Shown in pieces: positions 8,558 to 16,637 of a stretch of 64,000 bases of DNA (positions within the stretch are counted from its first letter, which is position 1; the number at the start of each line of letters is the position of its first letter). The notes below the pieces were generated by a model. That model made no database searches. It had not been told where the DNA came from and worked only from the letters and a program-made list of their open reading frames with translations. Source of the stretch: Streptomyces radicis (GTDB lineage Bacteria; Actinomycetota; Actinomycetes; Streptomycetales; Streptomycetaceae); assembly GCF_003626575.1 (NCBI RefSeq), contig NZ_RBDY01000007.1:178589-242588 (forward strand). Direction: 5' to 3'. A program made the translations under genes and the position numbers.

Positions 8558-9513
8558 GGCGTCAGCACGACCTTGCCCGTGGTGTGGTGGGACTCGAGCA
8601 GGCGGTGGGCCTCGGGGGCCTCGGCGAGGGGGAGGACGTCGGCGATCTCGGCGGTGAGGGCGCCCGACTCGGCGAGGCGGGCCAGCTCGACGAGCCCGGC
8701 GTGGTCGGGCTCGACCATGAACGCCGTGGTGCGCAGGCCCTGTTCGGCGGCCTCGTCCGCGACCGCGGGGTCCACGCCGCCCGGCACGCCGACCAGCAGC
8801 CCGCCGGGGCGCAGGGTGCGCAGCGAACGCCGTTGGGTGTCGGGGGTGCCGACGAGGTCGACGACCACGTCGACGTCCCTGATCACGTCCTCGAACGGGA
8901 CGGCCGTGTAGTCCACGGGCTGGTCGACGCCGATGCGGCGCAGGAAGTCGTGCTTGGCGGCGCTCGCCGTCCCGCTCACGCGGGCGCCACGCGCCTTGGC
9001 GATCTGCACGGCCAGGTGCCCCACGCCCCCCGCGGCGGCGTGCACCAGCACGTGGCGGCCCGGGCCGACCCCCGCGGTGTCCACCAGGACCTGCCACGCG
9101 GTCAGCCCGGCCAGCGGGAGCGAGGCGGCCTCGACATGGCCGAGCCCCGCGGGCTTGACGGCGAAGTGCCGCGAGGGCGCGGCGACATACTCGGCGTACG
9201 CGCCCGCCTGGCGCGGGAAGAGCGGCATGCCGTAGACCTCGTCGCCAGGCGCGAAGAGCGTGACGCCGAGGCCGACCGCCTCGACCGTGCCGGAGACGTC
9301 CCAGCCGACGACGATCGGCGGGGCGCCGAGCACGGGGGCAATGCCGGAGCCCGCGCGGGTCTTGGCGTCCACCCGGTTGACCCCGGCGGCCCGCACCCTG
9401 ACCAGCACCTCGGTCGGCACAGGGCGGGGTCGAGCCATCTCGGTCATGGTCAGCACCTCGGGCGGTCCATAACGGTCAAGACTGATCGCCCGCATGGTGC
9501 CGTTCTCGCTCAT
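8554..9513 (-). CDS. Zinc-type/quinone oxidoreductase, NADPH-dependent
   Basis: Medium-chain dehydrogenase/reductase of 319 residues, quinone-oxidoreductase (zeta-crystallin) branch. The N-terminal GroES-like domain has AGVNRVDAKTRAG and GWDVSGTVEAVG. The Rossmann domain begins VLVHAAAGGVGHLAVQIAKA, whose AAGGVG is the NADPH loop. The structural zinc cysteines of true alcohol dehydrogenases are absent, as expected. The ATG at 9513 (MSENGTMRAI) is chosen over an upstream in-frame ATG. It reduces an unknown carbonyl or quinone. It is separated from the upstream MFS gene by a strong hairpin. Confidence 0.92.
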   Translation of the reverse strand: MSENGTMRAISLDRYGPPEVLTMTEMARPRPVPTEVLVRVRAAGVNRVDAKTRAGSGIAPVLGAPPIVVGWDVSGTVEAVGLGVTLFAPGDEVYGMPLFPRQAGAYAEYVAAPSRHFAVKPAGLGHVEAASLPLAGLTAWQVLVDTAGVGPGRHVLVHAAAGGVGHLAVQIAKARGARVSGTASAAKHDFLRRIGVDQPVDYTAVPFEDVIRDVDVVVDLVGTPDTQRRSLRTLRPGGLLVGVPGGVDPAVADEAAEQGLRTTAFMVEPDHAGLVELARLAESGALTAEIADVLPLAEAPEAHRLLESHHTTGKVVLTP

Positions 9514-9531
9514 ACACCCATGCTGACGCGC

Positions 9532-9571
9532 GCGCCGCGCCCCCGCCACAGCAACGACGGGGGCGCGGCGC
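9532..9571 (-). terminator. Strong hairpin after the MFS gene
   Basis: A perfect 14-bp inverted repeat (GCGCCGCGCCCCCG and its complement) with a 12-base loop lies just downstream of the minus-strand MFS stop and just upstream of the oxidoreductase start. It is a probable rho-independent-type terminator. Confidence 0.7.
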
Positions 9572-9595
9572 GGGGAGCGCGGGCGGCGCGGCGGA

Positions 9596-11182
9596 TCAGC
9601 CGCTGACCGCGACGGGCTCGCCCGACGCCTCGGCGCGGTCGCCCCGGGGGCTCGCCTCAGGGCCGCCGCGCAGCGGCACCTCCTTGACCAGCAGCGCCAG
9701 CAGGAACGCGAGCACCGCCACGCACGCGCCGAGCAGGAACGCCTGGTGCGTGCCCGAGGCCACCGCCTGCTGATACGCCTCGCGGACCGCGGCGGGCAGC
9801 GCGGCCAGGCTCTCCGCGTCGAGCTGCGCGGACTGCTCGGCGGTCCCCGCGGCGGCGGCCCCGCCGCGCTCGCCCATGACGTCGGTGACCCGCCCGGTGA
9901 ACAGTGCCCCCATGAGCGCCACGCCGAACGAGCTGCCGAGCGTGCGGGCGAGCGTGCTGGTGGACGAGGCGACGCCCATGTCCTTGAGCTCGACGCTGTT
10001 CTGCGCGATCAGCATGGTGATCTGCATCAGGAAGCCCATTCCGGCGCCCAGCACCGCCATGTACACGCCCGCGGTCAGCCTCGAGGTGCCGGTGTCCATC
10101 TGGGACAGCAGGAACAGGCCGATCACCATGAGCGCGCCACCCGCGATGGGGAACATCCGGTAGCGCCCCGTGCGGGTCGTGGCGCGGCCCGCGACGAGCG
10201 AGACGGCCATCATCGACAGCAGCATCGGCATCAGCAGCAGCCCGGAGTTGGTGGCCGAGGCGTTCTGCACCGCCTGCTGGAACAGCGGCAGGTAGAGCGT
10301 CGCGCCGAACATCACGAAGCCGGTGACGAAGCCGATGGCGGCCATCAACGTGAAGTTCCGGTTCCGGAAGATGTGCAGCGGCACGATCGGCTCGGCGACC
10401 CTGGTCTGGGAGAACAGGAACGCGGCGAGCGCGGCCACGCCCAGCGCGGCAAGGCCGACGATCGTGGCCGAGCCCCACGCGTACTCGGTGCCGCCCCACG
10501 TGGTGACCAGCACGATCGCGGTGATCCCGACGGTGAGCAGCGCCGCGCCGAGGTAGTCGATGCGGGCCTGCGGCCTCGGCTTCTTCGGCAGGTGCAGCAC
10601 GGCGGTGACCATGGCGAGGGCGAGGGCGCCGAGCGGCAGGTTGATGTAGAACGTCCAACGCCAGCCCAGGTGGTCGGTGATCACGCCGCCGAGGGCGGGC
10701 CCGCCGATCATGGCGAGCGCCATGACGCCCGCGATCATGCCCTGGTATCTGCCGCGCTCCCTCGGCGGTATCAGGTCGCCGATGATCGCCATCACGCCCA
10801 CCATCAGGCCACCGGCGCCGAGGCCCTGGACGGCGCGGAAGGCGATGAGCTGCGTCATGTCCTGGGCGACGCCGGAAAGGACGGAACCGATCAGGAAGAT
10901 GATGATCGAGGCCAGAAACGCGCCCTTCCGGCCATACATGTCCCCGATCTTGCCCCACAGGGGGGTCGAGGCGGCGGTGGCCAGTGTGTACGCGGTGACG
11001 ACCCACGAGAGATGGGCCGCGCCGCCGAGCTCGCCCACGATGGTCGGCATGGCGGTGCCGATGATCATGTTGTCGAGCATCGCCAGCATGATGGCGACCA
11101 TCAGGGCCATCAGCACGACACGCACGCTGCGCTGGCGCGGCTGGGCCGCGGGCTCCACCGCCTCCGTCGTGTGGTGGGACAC
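9596..11182 (-). CDS. MFS drug exporter, DHA2 (14-TM) type
   Basis: Proton-driven multidrug exporter of the EmrB/QacA family, 528 residues with about 14 hydrophobic helices. Helix 1 contains MLDNMIIGTAMPTIVGELGG, including the family motif D1. Motif A is present as GKIGDMYGRKGAF and motif C as GMIAGVMALAMIGGPALGG. The C-terminus is hydrophilic. It is divergently transcribed from a TetR gene across a duplicated operator, the classic arrangement of a substrate-induced efflux pump. The exported compound is unknown. Confidence 0.95.
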   Translation of the reverse strand: MSHHTTEAVEPAAQPRQRSVRVVLMALMVAIMLAMLDNMIIGTAMPTIVGELGGAAHLSWVVTAYTLATAASTPLWGKIGDMYGRKGAFLASIIIFLIGSVLSGVAQDMTQLIAFRAVQGLGAGGLMVGVMAIIGDLIPPRERGRYQGMIAGVMALAMIGGPALGGVITDHLGWRWTFYINLPLGALALAMVTAVLHLPKKPRPQARIDYLGAALLTVGITAIVLVTTWGGTEYAWGSATIVGLAALGVAALAAFLFSQTRVAEPIVPLHIFRNRNFTLMAAIGFVTGFVMFGATLYLPLFQQAVQNASATNSGLLLMPMLLSMMAVSLVAGRATTRTGRYRMFPIAGGALMVIGLFLLSQMDTGTSRLTAGVYMAVLGAGMGFLMQITMLIAQNSVELKDMGVASSTSTLARTLGSSFGVALMGALFTGRVTDVMGERGGAAAAGTAEQSAQLDAESLAALPAAVREAYQQAVASGTHQAFLLGACVAVLAFLLALLVKEVPLRGGPEASPRGDRAEASGEPVAVSG

Positions 11183-11202
11183 CGTTCCCCGCTTTCCCGG
11201 CT

Positions 11203-11268
11203 TACTTGCCGACCGGCTAGTTCAGTACTCTGGAGACGGTAAGAGGGTCACTAGCCGGTCGTCAAGTA
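11203..11268. promoter_or_regulatory. Duplicated TetR operator, divergent promoters
   Basis: Two 19-bp copies of TACTTGNCGACCGGCTAGT face each other at 11203-11221 and 11250-11268, differing at one base and separated by 28 bp. Each copy is itself an imperfect palindrome (CTtGaCG...CGgCtAG), so each could bind one TetR dimer. On the minus strand the right copy contains TTGACG, with TACCGT 18 bp further on, a plausible MFS promoter. Binding would therefore block both the MFS and tetR promoters. Confidence 0.75.
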
Positions 11269-11284
11269 AGTTTGGAGTAAAGCG

Positions 11285-11890
11285 ATGAGCAGCAGCACCC
11301 GCCCGCGCAGGTCGGACACCCGGCAGCGCATCCAGGACGTCGCCCTGGAGATGTTCGCGGAGCGGGGCTACGAGAAGACGTCGCTGCGCGAGATCGCCGA
11401 GCGCCTCGAGGTGACCAAGGCCGCGCTGTACTACCACTTCAGGACCAAGGAGGACATCCTCGTCAGCCTCTTCGACGACCTGACCAGGCCCCTTGACGCG
11501 GTGGTCGACTGGGCGCGCGACCAGCCGCGCACGCTGGAGTCCAAGCGGGAGGCGCTGGCGCGCTACAGCGCCGCGCTGCGCGACGCGGCGCCCCTCTTCC
11601 GCTTCCTCCAGGAGAACCAGGCGTCGCTGCGCGAGCTCCGCACCGGCGTGGACATCAAGCAGCGCACGATGGCGCTGGTCGACCTGATGGAGCCGGTCGA
11701 CGCCACCCTCACCGACCGGATGCGCTGCACGAGCGCGCTGTTCACGCTGCACGCCGGGATGTTCGCGCTGCGCGACGTCGACGCCGACCGCGAGGAGAAG
11801 CGGCTCGCGGCCCTCGAGGTGGCCACCGAGCTGATCACGGCGGCGCACGCCGGGCACGCGGAGGAGCCGCGCGCCGCCCGCCGCGCCTGA
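11285..11890 (+). CDS. TetR-family repressor of the MFS exporter
   Basis: TetR regulator of 201 residues. The N-terminal helix-turn-helix spans about residues 12-58 (RIQDVALEMFAERGYEKTSL, then VTKAALYYHFRTKEDIL). The rest is an all-helical ligand-binding and dimerisation domain. The ATG at 11285 follows GGAG. The gene is divergent from the MFS exporter across a duplicated inverted operator, so it probably represses both genes and releases them when it binds an exported compound. Confidence 0.93.
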   Translation: MSSSTRPRRSDTRQRIQDVALEMFAERGYEKTSLREIAERLEVTKAALYYHFRTKEDILVSLFDDLTRPLDAVVDWARDQPRTLESKREALARYSAALRDAAPLFRFLQENQASLRELRTGVDIKQRTMALVDLMEPVDATLTDRMRCTSALFTLHAGMFALRDVDADREEKRLAALEVATELITAAHAGHAEEPRAARRA

Positions 11891-11904
11891 GCGCCACCCC
11901 GCAC

Positions 11905-11921
11905 GCCCCCTCGGAAGGGGC
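11905..11921 (+). terminator. Short hairpin after tetR
   Basis: GCCCC and GGGGC with a 7-base loop, followed by TGTCTT, 15 bases after the tetR stop. A weak terminator. Confidence 0.4.
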
Positions 11922-11925
11922 TGTC

Positions 11926-11961
11926 TTGACGGTGCTGCCATCACGTTTGATGATTTCATCA
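11926..11961 (+). promoter_or_regulatory. Promoter with operator palindrome for the monooxygenase
   Basis: TTGACG (11926-11931) and GATGAT (11949-11954) are 17 bp apart. The -10 box sits inside the 14-bp palindrome TGATGATTTCATCA (11948-11961), which stands out as AT-rich. A repressor there would block the monooxygenase gene starting at 12014. The nearby TetR at 13845 is a candidate (inference). Confidence 0.5.
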
Positions 11962-12013
11962 CTTCGGTTGTGCCGTGCCACCGGCGTTGTCGCGCCCCGC
12001 TGGGAGGCGTCCC

Positions 12014-13834
12014 GTGACGAACGACATCGATGTCCCCGTCCTCATCGTCGGCGGCGGCGCCGGAGGGCTGACCGCCGCCCTCCTGCTCGCCCGCATGGAG
12101 ATCCCGTTCCTGCTGGTCGACGCCGCGCCAGGGGCGTCACCGCTGCCCAGGGCCCATGTGCTCAACCAGCGCGCGATGGAGATCCTGCGCGACGTGGGCC
12201 TGGCCGAAGCGGTGTACGCAGCGGGCACCCCGGCCGAGCAGATGGCCTACTCCGGCTGGTACGTCGGGCTCTCGGGCGACGGCGCTCGTGACGGCGACGG
12301 CGACGGGGCCGACCATGGCCGTCGCGTCGCGCTCCTGGAGTCCTGGGGCGGCGGCGGCCGCTCCCCCGACTGGCTCGCGGCCAGCCCCGAGCGCCAGGCC
12401 AACCTCCCGCAGCACCGGCTCGAACCCCTGCTCAGGGCGCGCGCCGAGCGGCTCGCGCCCCCGGGAGCGCTCCGTTTCCCTCACGAGCTGACGGCGTTGC
12501 GCGACGACGGCGACGCCGTGACCGCGGCCGTGACCGACCTGGGCACCGGGGCGGCGTACCGCGTGCGGGCGCGCTACCTGCTGGGGTGCGACGGGGGGCG
12601 CACGGTGGGTCCCGCGCTCGGGGTGGCGCACCGGGGGGCGCGCGACGTCGCGCGCATGGTGTCGTTCCACTTCAGCGCCGATCTCTCGCGCTGGGCGCGC
12701 GACCCCGAGGTGCTGATCCGCTGGCTGTGGCTGCCCGACCTGGGCACCGGCGGAGTGCTCGTGCCGATGGGCCCGGGGTGCTGGGGGCCCGCGTCCGAGG
12801 AGTGGGTGTTCCACCTGCACTACCCCGCCGATGAGCCGCGCGCCCTGGACGACGCCGCGGTGCTCGCCGATCTGCGCGCCGCGCTCGGCCCCGCGGTCGA
12901 GGGCGCGACGGTGCACGGGCTCTCGCGCTGGGCGGTGCAGGGGGCGCTCGCCGACCGGTTCCGCGCCGGGCGCGTGCTGCTGACCGGCGACGCGGCCCAC
13001 CGCCACCCGCCGACCGGCGGCCTCGGCCTGACCTCCGCGATGCATGACGCGCAGAACGTCACATGGAAGCTGGCCGCCGTGCTGCGCGGCCACGCCGACG
13101 ACGCGCTTCTCGACAGCTACGAGGCCGAGCGCCGCCCGGTCGCCGCCGCAGGCGTGCGCAGGGCGCTCGCCAGCGCCCGCAACCAGCTGGCGATCAGCGC
13201 CCACTTCGGCGGCGGCCCCGGCATGGACCCCGCCGAGAACTGGCGGCTGGCCCGCCGCCTGTGGGGCACATCGCCCGAGGACCGCGACGCGCGCCGGGCG
13301 TTCCTGCGGACGGTGGCCGCGCAGTCGATGGAGTTCAACGAGCTGGGCGTGGAGTTCGGCTACACCTATGAAACCGGCGCGGTCGTCCCCGACGGCACGC
13401 CCCCCGCGCACAACCCCGACCCCGTGCGCATACACCAGCCCTCCGCGCGCCCTGGCCATCCGCTGCCGCACGCCTGGCTGACCGACCTGGACGGCAACGC
13501 GCTGCCGGTCGCCCGGCTCATACGCCCCGGCGCGTTCCTGCTGATCGCGGGCGAGGAGGGGCGGGAGTGGTGCGAGGCGGCCGAGAAGGTCGCGGCCCGC
13601 ACCGGGCTGCCGCTGACGGCCGTGCGCATCGGCCACCTCGACGGCGACTACCGCGATCCGCGCTCCACCTGGACGCGCTGGCGCGGCCACGGCCCCGAGG
13701 GTGCCGTGCTCGTGCGCCCCGACCGCTTCATCGGGTGGCGCGCGCCCGGCGCGGCGCCCGACCCGCACGCCCGGCTCGCGGCGGCCGTTGACGCGCTGCT
13801 CGGCCGGTCGCCCGGGGCGCCGGGCGTGGTGTGA
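12014..13834 (+). CDS. FAD-dependent aromatic monooxygenase
   Basis: Class A flavoprotein hydroxylase of about 606 residues, similar to phenol and 2,4-dichlorophenol hydroxylases. The FAD-binding motif is near the N-terminus (VLIVGGGAGGLTAALLLARM). The middle motif is YLLGCDGGRTVGPALG, and the second FAD motif is VLLTGDAAHRHPPTGGLGLT. The C-terminal thioredoxin-like lobe (RPGAFLLIAGEEGREW) matches the phenol hydroxylase architecture. The GTG at 12014 is preceded by GGGAGG, better than an upstream in-frame start. It uses NAD(P)H and O2 to hydroxylate an aromatic ring. It is followed 10 bases later by a TetR gene, probably co-transcribed. Confidence 0.92.
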   Translation: MTNDIDVPVLIVGGGAGGLTAALLLARMEIPFLLVDAAPGASPLPRAHVLNQRAMEILRDVGLAEAVYAAGTPAEQMAYSGWYVGLSGDGARDGDGDGADHGRRVALLESWGGGGRSPDWLAASPERQANLPQHRLEPLLRARAERLAPPGALRFPHELTALRDDGDAVTAAVTDLGTGAAYRVRARYLLGCDGGRTVGPALGVAHRGARDVARMVSFHFSADLSRWARDPEVLIRWLWLPDLGTGGVLVPMGPGCWGPASEEWVFHLHYPADEPRALDDAAVLADLRAALGPAVEGATVHGLSRWAVQGALADRFRAGRVLLTGDAAHRHPPTGGLGLTSAMHDAQNVTWKLAAVLRGHADDALLDSYEAERRPVAAAGVRRALASARNQLAISAHFGGGPGMDPAENWRLARRLWGTSPEDRDARRAFLRTVAAQSMEFNELGVEFGYTYETGAVVPDGTPPAHNPDPVRIHQPSARPGHPLPHAWLTDLDGNALPVARLIRPGAFLLIAGEEGREWCEAAEKVAARTGLPLTAVRIGHLDGDYRDPRSTWTRWRGHGPEGAVLVRPDRFIGWRAPGAAPDPHARLAAAVDALLGRSPGAPGVV

Positions 13835-13844
13835 TGATGGGCGC

Positions 13845-14504
13845 ATGCCCGAGCAGCGGACCGGACGGTCGACGGCGCAGGCGCCCAACCGCTTCGAGCG
13901 CCGCCGCGCCGCGACCCGGCGGGCCCTGGTGGACGCCGCCCGGCGGATTCTCGCGGAGCGGGGCGCGGGCGACATCAGCATCCAGCGGATCGCGGAGCGC
14001 GCGGACGTCGGCTTCGGCTCGTTCTACAACCACTTCTCGTCCAAGGCCGAGCTGTTCAACGCCGCCGTGGCCGAGGCCCTCGACGACTACGGCGGGGAGC
14101 TGGACGCGGTGGTCGGGTCGCTGTCCGACCCGGCCGAGCGGTTCGCGGCCAGCGTCCGGCTGACCATCGCCATGGTGGAGTCGCACCCCGAGCTGATGCG
14201 GGTGCTGCGCCACAGCGGCCTCGGCCAGGTTCCGCGCGGCGACGGCCTCGCGCCGCGCGTCCTGCGGGACATCGAACGGGGCGTGGACGCGGGCCGTTTC
14301 GCCGTGGACGACCCGGCGGTGGCGCTGGCCGCCGCGTGCGGGGCGCTGCTCGGCCTGGTCGATCTGCGCCTGCGCGACCCCGCGGGCGCGGGACCTGGCG
14401 ACGGCGAACGGATGGCGGCGCTGCTGCTGCGGATGCTGGGCGTTCCGCCGGACGAGGCGGCCGAGCTGTCCCGGCGGCCGCTGCCCGCGCCCGCCGGGCG
14501 ATGA
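13845..14504 (+). CDS. TetR-family regulator
   Basis: TetR regulator of 219 residues. The DNA-binding domain is at about residues 20-70 (ATRRALVDAARRILAERGAG, with VGFGSFYNHFSSKAELF as the recognition region). The C-terminal ligand domain has a long Asp/Ala/Arg-rich end. It sits directly downstream of the FAD monooxygenase and probably belongs to its operon. It may control the palindrome at 11948-11961 (inference). Confidence 0.92.
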   Translation: MPEQRTGRSTAQAPNRFERRRAATRRALVDAARRILAERGAGDISIQRIAERADVGFGSFYNHFSSKAELFNAAVAEALDDYGGELDAVVGSLSDPAERFAASVRLTIAMVESHPELMRVLRHSGLGQVPRGDGLAPRVLRDIERGVDAGRFAVDDPAVALAAACGALLGLVDLRLRDPAGAGPGDGERMAALLLRMLGVPPDEAAELSRRPLPAPAGR

Positions 14505-14534
14505 GTTCGGGCGGGCCACGCGGTCTGCACGGTC

Positions 14535-15029
14535 ATGGCTACCATCACCGAACGGCCCGAGCGCCCGTATGTCGCGATCAGGGCCCGGGTCACCATGGAC
14601 ACGATCCCTTCGATCGCCGACCGCGTCCCCGAGGTCATCGGCTGGCTCGCGGGCCGGGGCGTCGCGCCGGAGGGCGCGCCGTTCCTCAGGTACCGCGTGA
14701 TCGACATGGAACGGTTCCTGGACATCGAGGCGGGCGTCCCGGTGGCCCGCGTCCTCGACCCCGACCCCGAAGCGGAGATCGTCTCCGGCACCCTCCCCGC
14801 GGGGCGCTACGCCACGGTGACCCACACCGGCCCCTTCGACGAACTGGTCGGCGCCACCAAGACGTTGCTGGGCTGGGCCGACGCGAAGGGCTTGCGCTGG
14901 GACGTGCGCGACGGCCCCGAGGGGCAGGTGTGGGGGTGTCGCCTCGAGGAGTACGAGACGAATCCGGCCGCCGAGCCGGATCCCGCGAAGTGGGTGACAC
15001 GGCTGGCCTTTCGGCTGGCCGCGGCGTAG
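14535..15029 (+). CDS. GyrI-like small-molecule-binding protein
   Basis: A 164-residue protein of the GyrI/AraC effector-binding (SOUL-like) fold. Features are RPYVAIRARVTMDTIPSIAD at the start, GAPFLRYRVID in the middle and the typical PAGRYATVTHTGPFDELVGA later. There is no DNA-binding domain, so it is a stand-alone ligand-binding or hydrolase-like domain. It starts 30 bases after the TetR gene, on the same strand. The ligand is unknown. Confidence 0.88.
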   Translation: MATITERPERPYVAIRARVTMDTIPSIADRVPEVIGWLAGRGVAPEGAPFLRYRVIDMERFLDIEAGVPVARVLDPDPEAEIVSGTLPAGRYATVTHTGPFDELVGATKTLLGWADAKGLRWDVRDGPEGQVWGCRLEEYETNPAAEPDPAKWVTRLAFRLAAA

Positions 15030-15043
15030 ATCGGTGTGGGCGA

Positions 15044-15354
15044 CCGACGGCTACGGAGGGTCCGGTGGCGCGGGCCGCCTGCCGCTGTGGCTTGTTTCGT
15101 GGTGGGTGCGGGTCAGGGCTGGCACCTACGGGAGGGAGGGCGTCGGGTGACCGGCCGCCTCGGTCACCGATCTCTGTTTGATTGCCTGGGACCGTTCGCC
15201 GAACGGTCCCAGCCAGCAACGAAACAGCCCGGTGACCGAGACGGCCGCACACCCGACACCCCTCCCCCGTGGGTGCCGATCAGTGACCCGCACCGCCACA
15301 ACACCGGACACCGCGGCCGACGGCAGCAACCACCGGACCCTCCGTAGCCGCCGA
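15044..15354. repeat. 311-bp foldback (long imperfect inverted repeat)
   Basis: The two arms, 15044-15198 and 15200-15354, are reverse complements over most of their length. The outer ends match perfectly for 20 bp (GGCTACGGAGGGTCCGGTGG at 15049-15068, its complement at 15330-15349). The centre is a palindrome with 11-bp arms GGGACCGTTCG and CGAACGGTCCC about one C (15188-15210). It fills a convergent gap between the GyrI-like and zinc-ribbon genes. It encodes nothing convincing. It could be a MITE-like foldback element or a very long bidirectional hairpin. No clear target-site duplication is seen. Confidence 0.85.
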
Positions 15355-15442
15355 CCACGGCCCGCAGACCGCCACCCACCGACCCGCCGAACCCGCGCCC
15401 CCGCGCCCAAGCCGCCCGCAGGGCACCACCCCTACGGCACAT

Positions 15443-15778
15443 CTACGGCACATCCGGCCGCGTCAGCGCCCGCCGGAACGACTCGCCCGAGCGGCGCGCA
15501 TGCGTCAGCCGCTCGCGCACCTCGCGCGGGGTGCGAGGGCGGAAGCCCGGGCCGTCGCAGCAGCTCTTGTGGAACCGCACCCCCGCGTTCAGCAGAACCG
15601 AGAGCGCCCGCCAGGCCGCCACGTCACGCCGCCTGGGCGCGGCGAAGGCCGAGCCCACGTGGATCAGCGACCCGGCGCAGCGCGGACAGACGCGCGCCGG
15701 GTCGCCGAGCCGGGGATACCGCTGCTTGTACGCGGCCCGGCACGGCAGGCAGACAAACGACGTCTTGGCGTGCGACAT
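15443..15778 (-). CDS. Small zinc-ribbon protein
   Basis: A 111-residue protein with two CxxC pairs near the N-terminus (VCLPCRAAYKQ and VCPRCAGSL, about 20 residues apart), which would bind one zinc. A basic C-terminus (REVRERLTHARRSGESFRRA) and a CCDGPGFRPR stretch follow. I recall streptomycete homologues being labelled deoxyxylulose-5-phosphate synthase, which is certainly wrong for a protein of this size without thiamine-diphosphate motifs. The function is unknown. Confidence 0.8.
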   Translation of the reverse strand: MSHAKTSFVCLPCRAAYKQRYPRLGDPARVCPRCAGSLIHVGSAFAAPRRRDVAAWRALSVLLNAGVRFHKSCCDGPGFRPRTPREVRERLTHARRSGESFRRALTRPDVP

Positions 15779-15787
15779 ACCCCCAGG

Positions 15788-15997
15788 CTAGGCCGCCCCG
15801 TCCAGGACCGGTATCAATTTCCGTTCCTCGTGGTCGAGATGGCGGTTCAGCTCGGCCATGAGCCGGTCCTCGATCGCCGGGGCGAGTTCGGGGCGCTGCG
15901 CCTCGATGCCAGGCAGCATCCCGTTGTCCTCCATCGTGTGATGGTGATGCAGCCCGGCGCAGAACGTCAGGCAGTTGACGCGGAGTTGCGCCCCCAC
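15788..15997 (-). pseudogene. Hemerythrin-domain protein remnant
   Basis: The frame keeps hemerythrin (HHE) pieces: NCLTFCAGLHHHHTMEDNGM and NRHLDHEERKLIPVL, which supply iron-ligand His/Glu residues. About 40 residues normally separating them (including the H...E helix) appear missing, since PELAPAIED joins directly to RLMAELNRHLD. The N-terminal helix is unrecognisable before an in-frame stop at 16142-16144. I read it as a decayed gene. A minimal functional hemerythrin is the alternative. Confidence 0.5.
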
Positions 15998-16277
15998 GGC
16001 GGGGCCGCCCGCCGCCGCCTCGGTGAGCGCGACGACGGGGACCGTGCGGGCGGTCCTGGCCTGGTACTCGGCCCGGCCGGGATCCGCCTCGGCGGCGCGG
16101 GCGCGGTGGTGTGCCGGGCGCCGGAAAGCGCCCCCTTCGTGGTCAGGAGGGACCCAAGGCCGACCCGGCAGTCACGGAGGCAGCCTGACGCCCCACGCGC
16201 GCACGGCGGAAGCCCCGTGCGGCCTGCCGCAAGCAGCCTCGCTTGCAATTGCTAGCACGCCGGTGCACCCTGGGGAC

Positions 16278-16637
16278 ATGGCTTCACTGGGTGTCGGCGA
16301 TCTGGGCGCGTTCCTGCGGGAGCAGCGCCGACAGGCCAAGCTGTCCCTGCGGCAGCTGGCCGACGCGGCCGGGGTGTCCAATCCGTATCTCAGCCAGATC
16401 GAGCGCGGGCTGCGCAAGCCGAGCGCCGAGATCCTCCAGCAGATCGCCAAGGGTCTGCGGATCTCCGCCGAGACGCTGTACGTGCGGGCCGGGATCCTCG
16501 ACGAGCGGGCGCAGGACGCCGACGCCGGGAAGCCGCCGGGGGTGCGGGAGGCGATCGCCGCCGACCCGGGCCTCACCGAGCAGCAGAAGCAGTCGCTGCT
16601 GCACATCTATGAGTCATTCCGCAAGGAGAACCCCTGA
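16278..16637 (+). CDS. XRE-family helix-turn-helix regulator
   Basis: A 119-residue protein with an N-terminal Cro/C1-type domain (LGAFLREQRRQAKLSLRQLA, then VSNPYLSQIERGLRKPS) and a helical C-terminus ending TEQQKQSLLHIYESFRKENP. Its stop overlaps the ATG of the next gene (TGATG), so the two are translationally coupled. It probably regulates that surface-protein gene or itself; no operator is apparent. Confidence 0.9.
   Translation: MASLGVGDLGAFLREQRRQAKLSLRQLADAAGVSNPYLSQIERGLRKPSAEILQQIAKGLRISAETLYVRAGILDERAQDADAGKPPGVREAIAADPGLTEQQKQSLLHIYESFRKENP

Noticed and set aside
6843..8657. A 604-codon plus-strand frame and several other long frames through the array
   Set aside because: Unit lengths of 40-43 bp shift the frame from copy to copy, so the same DNA is read in different frames; the open frames arise from high GC and lack of stop codons.
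15443..15778. Deoxyxylulose-5-phosphate synthase
   Set aside because: I recall this label for similar small proteins, but 111 residues with two CxxC pairs cannot be a thiamine-diphosphate synthase.
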